64,000 nucleotides of DNA from Rhodobacteraceae bacterium IMCC1909. Lineage in GTDB: Bacteria; Pseudomonadota; Alphaproteobacteria; Rhodobacterales; Rhodobacteraceae. The notes under the pieces are model-generated. The model saw only the letters and a program-made list of their open reading frames with translations, was not told where the DNA came from and searched no databases. Of the stretch, positions 16,178 through 25,214 are shown piece after piece. Each line of letters begins with the position of its first letter. Position 1 is the first letter of the stretch. The position numbers were made by a program, and so were the translations under genes. Where the stretch lies: the NCBI GenBank assembly GCA_030704425.1, contig JAPDHM010000002.1, positions 744,001-808,000 on the forward strand, in the 5' to 3' direction.

Positions 16178-17986
16178 GTGGGAAGCTTTCAGTATACTGA
16201 GGCAATTTCAGGATCCATCCTGAACACCCCGCTTGGGGATGCGCGATTTTACGAACATAACGGGCAGATTACCCTGGCCAGCGATGGTGGGCAGGGCGTT
16301 ATGACCCTCACATCCGCCGCCAATCAGACAGCCACCCTGGCTCACAGCGCCCCAGTTTCTGCCAATGCGCCATCGCAAAATGGCACCCTTGGCGGGCGGA
16401 CGATCACAATTTCAGATCGAGATTTAGCCGCAGTTTTGACCAGCAGATCCGACAATTCTTTAACCCTTCATTCAGGCAACACAGGTCGATATTCAGACCG
16501 CCTTGAAGCGATGCACCTGCAAACCGGCAGCACCAGCCTTGTCGTGCTCGCAGACAGCACGGGCAATGGGCTGGCCACGTTTCAAGTCGCCAGTGACGAG
16601 ACAATGGTGGAGCAAAACCAACTGGCCACCTAGCAAGCCGCATTCATCGATCAAAATTCCGCGCTGAGCGTTGTAACCCCGGGGAGCGACAGCTTCCTTC
16701 TAGCCGCCTCCGCCAGCAATCATAGCATCACCGCCGCCTATGCGGTCTCATCCAACAGCACGCTGTCGCCCGCCTCCACTCTGGGCGCACAACAATTTCT
16801 GCCCATTGCCACACCGCAGGATATGGCCACCGTGTCATTCCAAGGACAAAGCTATGTTGTGCTGGCCAGTGCGGACACAGGATCGCTAACCGTCCTGACG
16901 CTGGATTCTTCGGAGATCTTATCTCCAGTGGATCAGGTGACAGACAGCCTCAATACGCGGTTCCAGGGGGCGCAAATACTGGAGACCTTCACCCATCAAG
17001 GAGATGCCTATGTCATTGCGGCTGGGCAAGACAACGGCCTGTCATTGTTCCGGTTTTTGGACGATGGGCAGCGTGTCCACCTGGACACCATCGCAGATCA
17101 ACTCAACATGCCGATAAACAGCATTACGGATATCTATGTCAACATCATTGGAGGCGATGTTCAGCTGTTCACAGTCTCTGGCTTGGAGGCCGGTATAGGT
17201 CACTTCACCCTCAGCCTCAGCACAACCGCCAGCGCACAGGCCGATGTTTTGTTCGCCCAGAATGCCGGGCAAGCCCTCAATGGCGTCAGCGGAGATGACC
17301 TGCTGCGCGACGGGGCGGGAATGGATCAGCTGACAGGCGGAACTGGAGCGGACACATTCACGCTCGTAGGGGATGGCAGCACCGATCGCATCACCGATTT
17401 TGAGCCAGGGCAGGATCGCTTGGACCTGTCCCATTCGAGCGGCTTCATCCATGTTCAATAATTGACAGTGACCAGCACAGCGACCGGTGCAATATTAAGT
17501 TTTAGCAATGAACAGCTGGTAGTGGAGAGCGCCAATGGCCGAAGCCTGTCAGCCACAGATTTCACCAACGCAAATGTCATCGCCCTGCAGCAAACAGATC
17601 TGAACGCCACCCTTGCGGCCGAAACAAATTTTACGGTCTCGCACCAAGCACTCATCACCTCCCTGACAGGCCAACAAAATTGGATGGTTCAAACCCACGC
17701 GTCTGCGGCGGTAAATTCCGCGCAGCAAGTGGCAGGCCAAACTGTGGCCGCAGCCAGCACCGACAGCTTTGTTTTTGCCGCGCAAGGCGTTCCGCTTGCC
17801 ACCGAGCTTGAGGCCACCATTAACACAGTTGCACTGCATGCCATCCAGGAGCGGATCGATGAGGCCTCTGGCCAAACGCCCACTGCTGGCCCCGCTCAAG
17901 CCACCCTAATCAGCGCCGCCGCAGAATTTCTCATCGCAAACTATGACGCCACAGACACCGATCAGTTTGTATTTTTTCAGAGCTAA
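16178..17986 (+). pseudogene. RTX-type secreted protein gene interrupted by two in-frame stops
   Basis: One continuous frame of 603 codons is broken by TAG at 16631 and TAA at 17459, without any frameshift. All three pieces look like coding sequence for one protein: an Ala/Ser/Thr-rich N-terminal part, a propeller-like repeat region with blocks such as GQSYVVLASADTGSLTVL and GDAYVIAAGQDNGLSLFRF, then one calcium-binding nonapeptide cluster (GQALNGVSGDDLLRDGAGMD and TGGTGADTF) with TDRITDFEPGQDRLDLS. That architecture is typical of type I secreted roseobacter exoproteins. The GTG at 16178 follows GGAG with 7 bases spacing. Both stops are one C-to-T change from a Gln codon, so decay looks recent. 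Confidence 0.8.
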
Positions 17987-18004
17987 AGATCGCTGGCGTG
18001 GATC

Positions 18005-18679
18005 CTAAATCGCCGCGCGGATCGCCCGTATGTTCTCACCATAGGGTGCGGGATTTGCCACTGAGCCACCTTTGAAAACAGCTGAACCTGCCACCAAGAC
18101 ATCGGCCCCCGCACGAATCAACCCTGGCGCGGTCAGCGGTGTGACACCCCCGTCAATCTCAATATGGATCGGCCGGTCGCCAATCATCGCCCGCAATTGC
18201 GCCACTTTGCTTTCTAGTGGGATAAACGACTGCCCGCCAAAACCGGGATTCACTGTCATCACACAGACCAAATCCACAATATCAAGCAAATGCTCAACTG
18301 CGCCGGCGGGCGTGCCAGGATTAAGCGCCACCCCGGCCTTGGCGCCATTGACTCGGATCGCTTGCAGGCTGCGGTGAATATGCGCGCCAGCTTCGACATG
18401 GGCGGTAATCACATCCGCACCAGCCTCGGCAAATGCCTCGATATACGGATCAACCGGAGCAATCATCAAATGCACATCCATCACCGTTTTGATATGCGGC
18501 CGGATCGCTGCACAGGTTGCGGGGCCAAATGTGATATTAGGCACAAAATGCCCATCCATGACGTCAACATGAATCCAATCGGCGCCTTCTGCCTCAACAC
18601 AGCGGATTTCTTCTCCAAAATTGGCAAAATCCGCAGAGAGGATTGAGGGTGCAATTTTTACAGATCGGTCGAAAGACAT
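18005..18679 (-). CDS. rpe: Ribulose-phosphate 3-epimerase
   Basis: A 224-residue TIM-barrel enzyme of the pentose phosphate and Calvin-type pathways that interconverts ribulose 5-phosphate and xylulose 5-phosphate. Signatures are [17 protein letters not shown] near the start, the metal-binding [17 protein letters not shown] near 37-53, [14 protein letters not shown] near 140 and IEIDGGVTP near 173. AAGGTGAGCCT precedes the ATG. It is divergent from deoC, with about 60 bases between; co-location with deoC fits pentose-phosphate handling. Confidence 0.95.
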   Translation of the reverse strand: MSFDRSVKIAPSILSADFANFGEEIRCVEAEGADWIHVDVMDGHFVPNITFGPATCAAIRPHIKTVMDVHLMIAPVDPYIEAFAEAGADVITAHVEAGAHIHRSLQAIRVNGAKAGVALNPGTPAGAVEHLLDIVDLVCVMTVNPGFGGQSFIPLESKVAQLRAMIGDRPIHIEIDGGVTPLTAPGLIRAGADVLVAGSAVFKGGSVANPAPYGENIRAIRAAI

Positions 18680-18742
18680 AGGCTCACCTTTATATCGTTT
18701 CGCAGCAATTATCGTGGCAGGAGGCGATTGTCACGCGCTAGA

Positions 18743-19768
18743 ATGCTTGAATTGCAATGCAATCCCATGCACACAAGCGTTATGGAACAAATTACGACGA
18801 CAGTGACGCAGTTGCCTCAGACACTCGAGCCGCGCAATCCGGGATTGCCGCTTGATTTGGATTGGGCACTCTCCGTTCAGGCCAATACCTCCGCCATTGA
18901 AAGGCGCTGCGCCAGCCTGCCGGGACGGCGCTCTGTCAAAAAAGATCATCAAGCCGCTTGGCTCGCGCGGGCAATCAGCTGCATTGATCTTACCACCCTG
19001 TCCGGCGATGATACTGCGGGCCGGGTCAAACGCCTCTGCGCCAAAGCCCGCCAGCCGGTACGGCAAGATATTTTACAACAGATCGGCCTGCCGCATCTGA
19101 CCACCGGAGCGGTCTGCGTTTACCATGATATGATTGAGACCGCAGTGACCGCATTGCAGGGCAGCGGCATTCCCGTGGCCGCCGTCAGTACCGGCTTTCC
19201 CGCGGGCCTATCGCCACTGCATCTTCGAATTGATGAAATCCGCGAGAGTGTAAAAGCCGGGGCCTCTGAAATTGACATCGTCATCTCTCGCCGCCATGTT
19301 TTGACGCAAAATTGGCAAGCTCTCTATGATGAAATGGCCGCCTTCAGAACGGCCTGCGGCGATGCGCATGTGAAGGCAATTCTTGCCACTGGTGAGCTTG
19401 GCAGCCTGCGCAATGTTGGACGTGCCAGTTTAATCTGCATGATGGCCGGAGCTGATTTCATCAAAACCTCGACGGGCAAGGAAAGCGTGAATGCGACCCT
19501 GCCGGTGACTTTGGTCATGCTGCGCGCCATCCGTGCCTATTATAATCGCACAGGTTTTCGGGTCGGCTATAAACCAGCGGGCGGGATCTCAAAGGCAAAA
19601 GACGCCATCACCTATCTGGCTTTGATCAAAGAAGAACTGGGCGACCGCTGGTTGCGCCCCGATCTGTTCCGGTTTGGCGCCTCCTCTTTGCTTGGTGATA
19701 TTGAACGCCAGCTCGAACATCACCTCACTGGCGGATATTCTGCCAATCACCGCCACCCGATTGGATAA
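18743..19768 (+). CDS. deoC: Deoxyribose-phosphate aldolase
   Basis: A class I aldolase splitting 2-deoxyribose 5-phosphate into acetaldehyde and glyceraldehyde 3-phosphate during deoxynucleoside breakdown. Landmarks are ISCIDLTTLSGDDT, AVCVYHDM, the catalytic stretch GADFIKTSTGKE with the Schiff-base Lys, and VGYKPAGGISKAKDA with the second Lys. The start is uncertain: AGGAGG at 18719 is only 3 bases from a TTG (18728) and far from ATGs at 18743, 18767 and 18782; conserved homology begins near the last of these. The gene after it, an aldehyde dehydrogenase 4 bases downstream, would oxidise the acetaldehyde released. Confidence 0.92.
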   Translation: MLELQCNPMHTSVMEQITTTVTQLPQTLEPRNPGLPLDLDWALSVQANTSAIERRCASLPGRRSVKKDHQAAWLARAISCIDLTTLSGDDTAGRVKRLCAKARQPVRQDILQQIGLPHLTTGAVCVYHDMIETAVTALQGSGIPVAAVSTGFPAGLSPLHLRIDEIRESVKAGASEIDIVISRRHVLTQNWQALYDEMAAFRTACGDAHVKAILATGELGSLRNVGRASLICMMAGADFIKTSTGKESVNATLPVTLVMLRAIRAYYNRTGFRVGYKPAGGISKAKDAITYLALIKEELGDRWLRPDLFRFGASSLLGDIERQLEHHLTGGYSANHRHPIG

Positions 19769-19772
19769 TCCG

Positions 19773-22085
19773 ATGCCTATTGAAACAATTTTTGACACAA
19801 TGGAGTATGGCACAGCCCCTGAAGATCGCGGCATAGCGCTTCAGTGGATTGCCAATCACGGCGGCCTTATTGGCCCTTATGTCAATGGCGCCTTCGCGCC
19901 TGCGCGGGACGATCTGGCCATTCGCAATCCTGCGACAGGCGAGAAGCTTGCAGGCATGACCCTGTGCACAAAAGATGAGGTGACAGAGGCGGTGCAGAGC
20001 GCCAGAGCTGCGCAACCTGACTGGCAAAAAGCAGGGGGGCCGGCGCGCGCCCGCGTGCTCTATGCCCTCGCACGTTTGATGCAAAAACACGCAAGATTGC
20101 TCGCCGTGACGGAATCTTTGGACAATGGCAAGCCCATCCGTGAAAGCCGGGACATTGATATCCCTCTCGCCATTCGACATTTTTACCATCACGCCGGCCA
20201 TGCACAATTGATGCCCTCGGCCCTATCGGATCGCGTGGCTTTGGGTGTCTGCGGGCAAATTATCCCGTGGAATTTCCCGCTTCTCATGCTCGCTTGGAAA
20301 ATTGCACCCGCCTTGGCGATGGGCAATACGGTTGTCCTCAAGCCCGCCGAATATACGCCGATGACAGCCATGATCTTCGCCGATATTTGCAGCCAGGCCG
20401 GCGTGCCCCCAGGTGTGGTGAATATCGTAACTGGGGACGGCAGCACAGGCGCCGCATTGGTCGATGCCAGCGTGGACAAAATCGCCTTCACCGGCTCAAC
20501 CTCGGTCGGGCGGCAAATTCAAGAGGCAACGGCCGGCAGTGGCAAATCCCTCACCCTCGAATTGGGCGGAAAATCTCCCTATATTGTCTTTGATGACGCC
20601 GATATCGACAGCGCCGTCGAAGGGCTCGTGGATGCGATCTGGTTCAACCAAGGTCAGGTCTGCTGCGCCGGGTCACGCTTGCTCATTCATGAAGCCATTG
20701 CCGATGATTTTCACAACCGTTTAAAGGCGCGGATGGATAAATTACGCATCGGCGACCCGCTCGATAAATCCATAGATGTCGGGGCAATTGTTGATCCCAT
20801 TCAACTTCAGCAGATCCAAGCGCTGGTGCAGGCCAATACGGCTGGGCAGACCTATCACGCCCAAACGCCCGTGCCAGAGGGCTGTTTTTACCCGCCCACT
20901 TTGATCACCGGGTTGCATCCAGCCGATACCCTGATGCAGGAAGAGATCTTTGGTCCCGTGCTGGTCTCAACCACCTTCCGCACCCCGGCAGAGGCCGTGG
21001 AGATTGCCAACAACAGCAAATACGGTTTGGCAGCGACGCTCTGGACCGAAAACATCAATCTTGCGCTGGAAATCGCCCCTAAGCTCGTGGCCGGTGTGGT
21101 CTGGGTCAATGCGACCAATCTGTTTGACGCTGCAGCCGGGTTTGGCGGCACGCGCGAAAGTGGATTTGGCCGCGAAGGCGGCTGGGAAGGGTTGCAAGCC
21201 TATAGCAAGCCAAGACAGCCCTTGCCCGAGCCGGCCCAAGTGACGCCTTTCACCGGACAAGGTGCCGCTGCCGATGATATTGATCGAACCGCGAAACTCT
21301 TTATCGGTGGCAAACAGGCCCGGCCGGACGGAGGCTATAGCCAAGCGATTTTTGGCCCCAAAGGGCAACTGCTCGGCCACGCGCCCATCGCCAATCGCAA
21401 GGACATCCGCAACGCCGTGCAAGCGCAATTGGCCTGCGGCTGGGGCAAAACCACCGGTCACTTGCAGGCACAAATTCTCTATTACCTCGCCGAAAATCTC
21501 GCGGCCCAAACCAGTAGGTTTGCTGAGCGCTTGGACGCGATGACGGGCTTGACCACAGGCGCTGAAGAAGTGCGAGCGGCGGTCGATGTCTTATTCACCT
21601 ATGCCGCTTGGGCCGATAAATTCGAAGGCCAGGCCAAATCTGTACCGATGCGCGCAGTGGCTTTGGCCATGCGTGAACCCGTGGGGGCGATTGCAGCTCT
21701 TTGTTCAGATCAACATCCCCTCCTGGGCTTGGTCACGCCCATGGCTGCCGCTCTCAGCACGGGCAACTCTATAACCCTCTGCGCCAGCGCGCCTTTTCCC
21801 TTGGTGGCCACAGATTTCTCGCACATCCTTGAAGCATCCGACGTGCCGGCCGGGGTGGTGAATATCCTCACCGGTCCTCAGGCGGAGCTTGCGCCACATC
21901 TGGGCGCGCATATGGGGCTGGACACTGTGTGGTGTTTATCAGGAGCAGAGCTCACCCAAGAGGTGCAAGCGCGCGCCAGCAGCAATATCAAACGCGTTTG
22001 GCAAGGCGCGGCACAAGACGATCACGACAGCTGGCTAGATGCGGGCACAGAGATCAAAACCATCTGGATCCCCTACGGCGAGTAA
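19773..22085 (+). CDS. Aldehyde dehydrogenase, ALDH16-like, with second non-catalytic domain
   Basis: A 770-residue protein much longer than the usual 490-residue aldehyde dehydrogenase. Residues about 30-500 form a complete ALDH domain: QIIPWNFPLLMLAWKIAPAL, AFTGSTSVGRQI, catalytic Glu in LTLELGGKSPYIVFDDAD and catalytic Cys in FNQGQVCCAGSRLL. Residues about 530-770 repeat the N-terminal cofactor half (LFIGGKQARPDGGYS, MREPVGAIAALC) but lack an obvious catalytic Cys segment. This layout matches the ALDH16 family known in bacteria including roseobacters. The ATG lies 4 bases after the deoC stop, so it probably oxidises the acetaldehyde from deoC; an upstream extension of the frame lies inside deoC and is not conserved. 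Confidence 0.9.
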   Translation: MPIETIFDTMEYGTAPEDRGIALQWIANHGGLIGPYVNGAFAPARDDLAIRNPATGEKLAGMTLCTKDEVTEAVQSARAAQPDWQKAGGPARARVLYALARLMQKHARLLAVTESLDNGKPIRESRDIDIPLAIRHFYHHAGHAQLMPSALSDRVALGVCGQIIPWNFPLLMLAWKIAPALAMGNTVVLKPAEYTPMTAMIFADICSQAGVPPGVVNIVTGDGSTGAALVDASVDKIAFTGSTSVGRQIQEATAGSGKSLTLELGGKSPYIVFDDADIDSAVEGLVDAIWFNQGQVCCAGSRLLIHEAIADDFHNRLKARMDKLRIGDPLDKSIDVGAIVDPIQLQQIQALVQANTAGQTYHAQTPVPEGCFYPPTLITGLHPADTLMQEEIFGPVLVSTTFRTPAEAVEIANNSKYGLAATLWTENINLALEIAPKLVAGVVWVNATNLFDAAAGFGGTRESGFGREGGWEGLQAYSKPRQPLPEPAQVTPFTGQGAAADDIDRTAKLFIGGKQARPDGGYSQAIFGPKGQLLGHAPIANRKDIRNAVQAQLACGWGKTTGHLQAQILYYLAENLAAQTSRFAERLDAMTGLTTGAEEVRAAVDVLFTYAAWADKFEGQAKSVPMRAVALAMREPVGAIAALCSDQHPLLGLVTPMAAALSTGNSITLCASAPFPLVATDFSHILEASDVPAGVVNILTGPQAELAPHLGAHMGLDTVWCLSGAELTQEVQARASSNIKRVWQGAAQDDHDSWLDAGTEIKTIWIPYGE

Positions 22086-22092
22086 TGCTGCA

Positions 22093-22710
22093 TTATTTGC
22101 GGCGAAACCACCCTTTGACGCGGTCCGAGGTCTCCTCTGCCGCCGCATCAATCCGGTCAATTACGGGATCCACGCGCCGCGCCCAAAACCCGCGCAGGCG
22201 CACATAGACCGCCCAAATCAAAGCCGCCAATAGGACCAAAAAGACAATGTTAAACCAAGGGATCAACCGGACATCCGGCCCGGCGACCGGCGTGAGGCTA
22301 ACGGCATTGGGGTAAATCGACCAAAACGTGTTGCGCCACCCATAATGCCGCAGAATATACCATTCTGGCGCCTCCTTGCTCGAGACAGCATCTTCGGCTT
22401 CGGCCTGGAGGTTTGAGCTGTCAAACTTGAGATAGGGCGGCCAGTTAAAGCCCGTGTCTTCATTGCGATACACGCTCACCTTGCCATTGGCCCGGACGGT
22501 ATTAATCAACCGCAAATCACGGTTCTGAGTTTGCGCCTCACCACTTTGTGCTGCCGCATAGAACATGCCAGTCCAGCCCGATAAGTCTTTGCGCAAAATC
22601 TCTGTGCCCGTGATGCGCACAATGTCGCGTTGGGGTAAATTATAATGAAACACCGCAAGCACCAGCAAAGCCAATAGCACTTTCAAAATCCATCTCATTT
22701 TGACCAGCAT
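22093..22710 (-). CDS. DUF1523 family membrane protein
   Basis: A 205-residue protein with one N-terminal membrane segment (ILKVLLALLVLAVFHYNLP) and a second near residue 150 (WFNIVFLVLLAALIWAVYV), separated by a periplasmic domain with the phrase LPQRDIVRITGTE near the start. This matches the DUF1523 family common in Rhodobacterales, function unknown. The C-terminal tail is charged and cytoplasmic. AAAGGAG stands 8 bases before the chosen ATG. It converges on the ALDH16 gene with 7 bases between the stops. Confidence 0.85.
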   Translation of the reverse strand: MLVKMRWILKVLLALLVLAVFHYNLPQRDIVRITGTEILRKDLSGWTGMFYAAAQSGEAQTQNRDLRLINTVRANGKVSVYRNEDTGFNWPPYLKFDSSNLQAEAEDAVSSKEAPEWYILRHYGWRNTFWSIYPNAVSLTPVAGPDVRLIPWFNIVFLVLLAALIWAVYVRLRGFWARRVDPVIDRIDAAAEETSDRVKGWFRRK

Positions 22711-22804
22711 ACAAACCGCTCCTTTGGGGGTGTCTCACCTTTGGACTATATAGGGGCACAAAGTGCCAATCAGAAGCCCCTTGGCTATGATTTCCCGCGC
22801 GCCT

Positions 22805-23107
22805 TTATCCCGCGCGCCGGATTTTCAGCGCCGTACTGACATAGCAGATCATCAAAGCCGGCACCCAAACGGCTCCGGTTCCAACGGTCCAAATCACGCC
22901 GGAAAGGGCTGTATCTTGCCAAGGGGCTGGGATAGTTGAGGTGATCCAAAGGCAATGCCAGAGGAAAACCACCACAACGGCCCAGGCAAGAGCCACAGCC
23001 GCTTCTTGCCAAAATTCCCCAATCCCTTGCGGATCCCGCCGCCCCGCACGGCGCCCAAGAAACAACGCCGCAAGCACGGGAAAAGACAAGGAGAGCAAAA
23101 AAATCAT
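22805..23107 (-). CDS. Small hypothetical membrane protein
   Basis: A 100-residue protein with three hydrophobic stretches, roughly residues 2-17, 35-55 (AVALAWAVVVVFLWHCLW) and 70-90 (VIWTVGTGAVWVPALMICYV). No family is recognised. It lies 94 bases upstream of the DUF1523 gene on the same strand. Its ATG has a weak ribosome site. The hydrophobic periodicity and an Arg-rich cytoplasmic loop (GRRAGRRDPQG) support a real membrane protein. Confidence 0.6.
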   Translation of the reverse strand: MIFLLSLSFPVLAALFLGRRAGRRDPQGIGEFWQEAAVALAWAVVVVFLWHCLWITSTIPAPWQDTALSGVIWTVGTGAVWVPALMICYVSTALKIRRAG

Positions 23108-23288
23108 CGGCGCGTTAGACCCTGTTGTGAGCTTTTATGCGCCAAGTAATACGCTGCAGAAGAGAGGTGTAAAGCGTCACCGCTGTGAAGTTGCGCCGCA
23201 ATCTGCTGGCACGTATTCTTGCGGGAGGATTTATATTGCCAATGCGCGCCCAGTTGCGCATCGTGAGATCAGCACAGGGGGAGGCAAA

Positions 23289-24029
23289 ATGCGACTTCAT
23301 GGAAAAACCGCGATTGTCACAGGGGCAGGTTCAGGCTTTGGAGCCGGAATAGCTCAACAATTTGCTGCCGAAGGTGCAACAGTGATGGTCGCAGATATCA
23401 ATCTGGATGCCGCACAAGCCATCGCAGAACCACTTACAGCGACGGCGCAGCATGTGGATGTCGCAAGCGACGGCTCTGTCGCTCATATGATCGGCGCGGC
23501 GCAGGCCCTTTGGGGACGGATTGATATTTTGGTCAACAATGCTGGCATTACCCATTTGCCGCAAGCGATGGATCAGGTCAGCGAAGCAGAGTTTGATCAG
23601 GTCTTCGCCGTGAACGCCAAATCCGTTTTCTTGACCGCACGCCATCTTGTGCCGCTGCTCAAGCGCCAAAGGTCGGGCGCCATCTTGAATATTGCCTCAA
23701 CCGCCGGTGTATCGCCCAGACCCAATTTAAATTGGTATAATGCCTCAAAAGGCTGGATGATTACCGCGACCAAAGCCATGGCCGTTGAATTGGCGCCATT
23801 TAACATTCGGGTCAATGCGCTCAATCCTGTGGCCGGTGAGACTCCATTGCTCGCCAGTTTCATGGGAGAAGACACGCCGGAGATGCGGGCAAAATTTCTC
23901 TCGACTATTCCGCTTGGACGTTTTTCAACGCCGCAGGATATGGGACATGCCGCCAGCTTTCTGTGCTCTGATGAAGCCAGTATGATCACCGGAGTGGCGC
24001 TGGAAGTTGACGGCGGACGCTGCATTTGA
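23289..24029 (+). CDS. SDR-family oxidoreductase
   Basis: A 246-residue short-chain dehydrogenase with all catalytic features: TGAGSGFGAGIAQQF near residue 12, NNAGITH near 86, Ser in LNIASTAG and YNASKGWMITATKAMAVE, where YxxxK is intact. The C-terminus SMITGVALEVDGGRCI is classical. It resembles generic 3-oxoacyl-reductase-like glucose/sorbitol dehydrogenases; substrate unknown. The ATG follows GGGGGAGGCAAA. The frame is open 116 codons upstream, but that part overlaps the antisense membrane gene and looks non-coding. Its stop overlaps the next small gene. Confidence 0.9.
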   Translation: MRLHGKTAIVTGAGSGFGAGIAQQFAAEGATVMVADINLDAAQAIAEPLTATAQHVDVASDGSVAHMIGAAQALWGRIDILVNNAGITHLPQAMDQVSEAEFDQVFAVNAKSVFLTARHLVPLLKRQRSGAILNIASTAGVSPRPNLNWYNASKGWMITATKAMAVELAPFNIRVNALNPVAGETPLLASFMGEDTPEMRAKFLSTIPLGRFSTPQDMGHAASFLCSDEASMITGVALEVDGGRCI

Positions 24030-24349
24030 ACCCGCCCAGTTCTATAGGCCAAACGGCGGATATTTATGCCGGGCGCTTTGCCAACCAACGGCAAGTGTTC
24101 ACGCATCTGCGCGGCGCGGCCGGCACGGCGTTTATTCCAGATCGTGTCGAGGTGATCTGCAACGAAAACCCAGAACCGAGACTGGCGCATTGGTTCTCAC
24201 AGGGCGATAGCGCAGCCATTGAAGATAGTTTGGGGCTCAACACCACATGCGTCATCATCTTTGAACATGCGCAAGCTGAGCTGGACACGGCTGGAACAGA
24301 TCGCTTGACCTATCTCGGCTCTTTCGTGGCTTTGCGCCACAGACCCTAA
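24026..24349 (+). CDS. Hypothetical protein coupled to the SDR gene
   Basis: A 107-residue soluble protein I do not recognise. It would start at a TTG that overlaps the SDR stop (TTGA), which is typical of translational coupling. Segments such as DIYAGRFANQRQVFTHLRG and TCVIIFEHAQAELD look like folded protein. It converges on the alpha/beta hydrolase with overlapping ends. The role is unknown; position suggests a partner or accessory of the SDR enzyme. Confidence 0.5.
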   Translation: MNPPSSIGQTADIYAGRFANQRQVFTHLRGAAGTAFIPDRVEVICNENPEPRLAHWFSQGDSAAIEDSLGLNTTCVIIFEHAQAELDTAGTDRLTYLGSFVALRHRP

Positions 24350-25149
24350 GGCGCCCGCCCCAGTAGTGCATCCAGCAGGTCACTTTCGGGATCTTCCAGG
24401 CCAGCGATGATGTCGAAATGATGTTTTTTCGGCTCAATTGTCAGGTCCGATTGCCAATTTTCTGCCAAAAGCCGCGCTTGCTCTAGAAACGCCGGCCGCT
24501 CATCCGCGCCAACCCAAATATGTGCGCGCGTCGTTTCGGGCGCCGGGTGCAAGGCCGGACTTTCCGCCTTGGCAATATCCTCGGTCAGCCCCAGTGGCCC
24601 GCTCATCTGCGTCTGCAGTAACGGCCGCAAATCGGCAACCGGCGATATTGGCACAATGCTCCGGATCCGCGCGCGAACCTCTGAAGACAGGCCGCTGTCC
24701 ACCTGCCCCATACGCGCCACCAAATGCCCCCCGGCAGAGTGACCTGCCAAAACAATCGGTCCAGGGATCCGATTGGCAATCTGGCCTATGGCCAAGGCCA
24801 CCGACTGCGTGATCTCAGGGATCGATGCACCAGGGGCCAATGGATAACTGGGCAAGGCCACGGCCCAATCGCGCGCGCAGGCGCCTTGGGCCAAATGAGA
24901 AAAATCTCGCCGTCCGAATCGCAACCAGTAGCCGCCATGCACGAAGATCATCAGGCCCAGCGGGCGTCCTGCAGGAAAGAACAGGTCAAAAGCTTGGTCT
25001 GGATGCGCCCCATAGGGCTGGTTCAACTGTGCCCGGCCCAGCGTATGCTCGGCGTCTCGATAGCTGCGCGCGGTTTCATCCCAATAGGTTAAAAACCCGT
25101 CCGCATCGGGAATGTAGGCGGCATTTGCATAGGCATCATCAAGGCTCAC
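24346..25149 (-). CDS. Alpha/beta hydrolase, arylformamidase/esterase-like
   Basis: A 267-residue serine hydrolase. The oxyanion motif is HGGYWLRFGR and the nucleophile elbow is AGHSAGGHLV; a C-terminal KKHHFDIIAGLEDPES stretch supplies the likely catalytic His. The HGGYW form is typical of kynurenine formamidase and carboxylesterase relatives. The GTG at 25149 is preferred because AGGAGAAGCGAA stands just upstream and conserved sequence begins SLDDAYANAAYIP; an ATG 14 codons earlier lacks a ribosome site. It is divergent from gabD. Confidence 0.85.
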   Translation of the reverse strand: MSLDDAYANAAYIPDADGFLTYWDETARSYRDAEHTLGRAQLNQPYGAHPDQAFDLFFPAGRPLGLMIFVHGGYWLRFGRRDFSHLAQGACARDWAVALPSYPLAPGASIPEITQSVALAIGQIANRIPGPIVLAGHSAGGHLVARMGQVDSGLSSEVRARIRSIVPISPVADLRPLLQTQMSGPLGLTEDIAKAESPALHPAPETTRAHIWVGADERPAFLEQARLLAENWQSDLTIEPKKHHFDIIAGLEDPESDLLDALLGRAP

Positions 25150-25214
25150 TTCGCTTCTCCTCTGGACAAATAAGCGATCAAATGGTCTCACATCCTTAAC
25201 CTAGGGAGGCCAAA

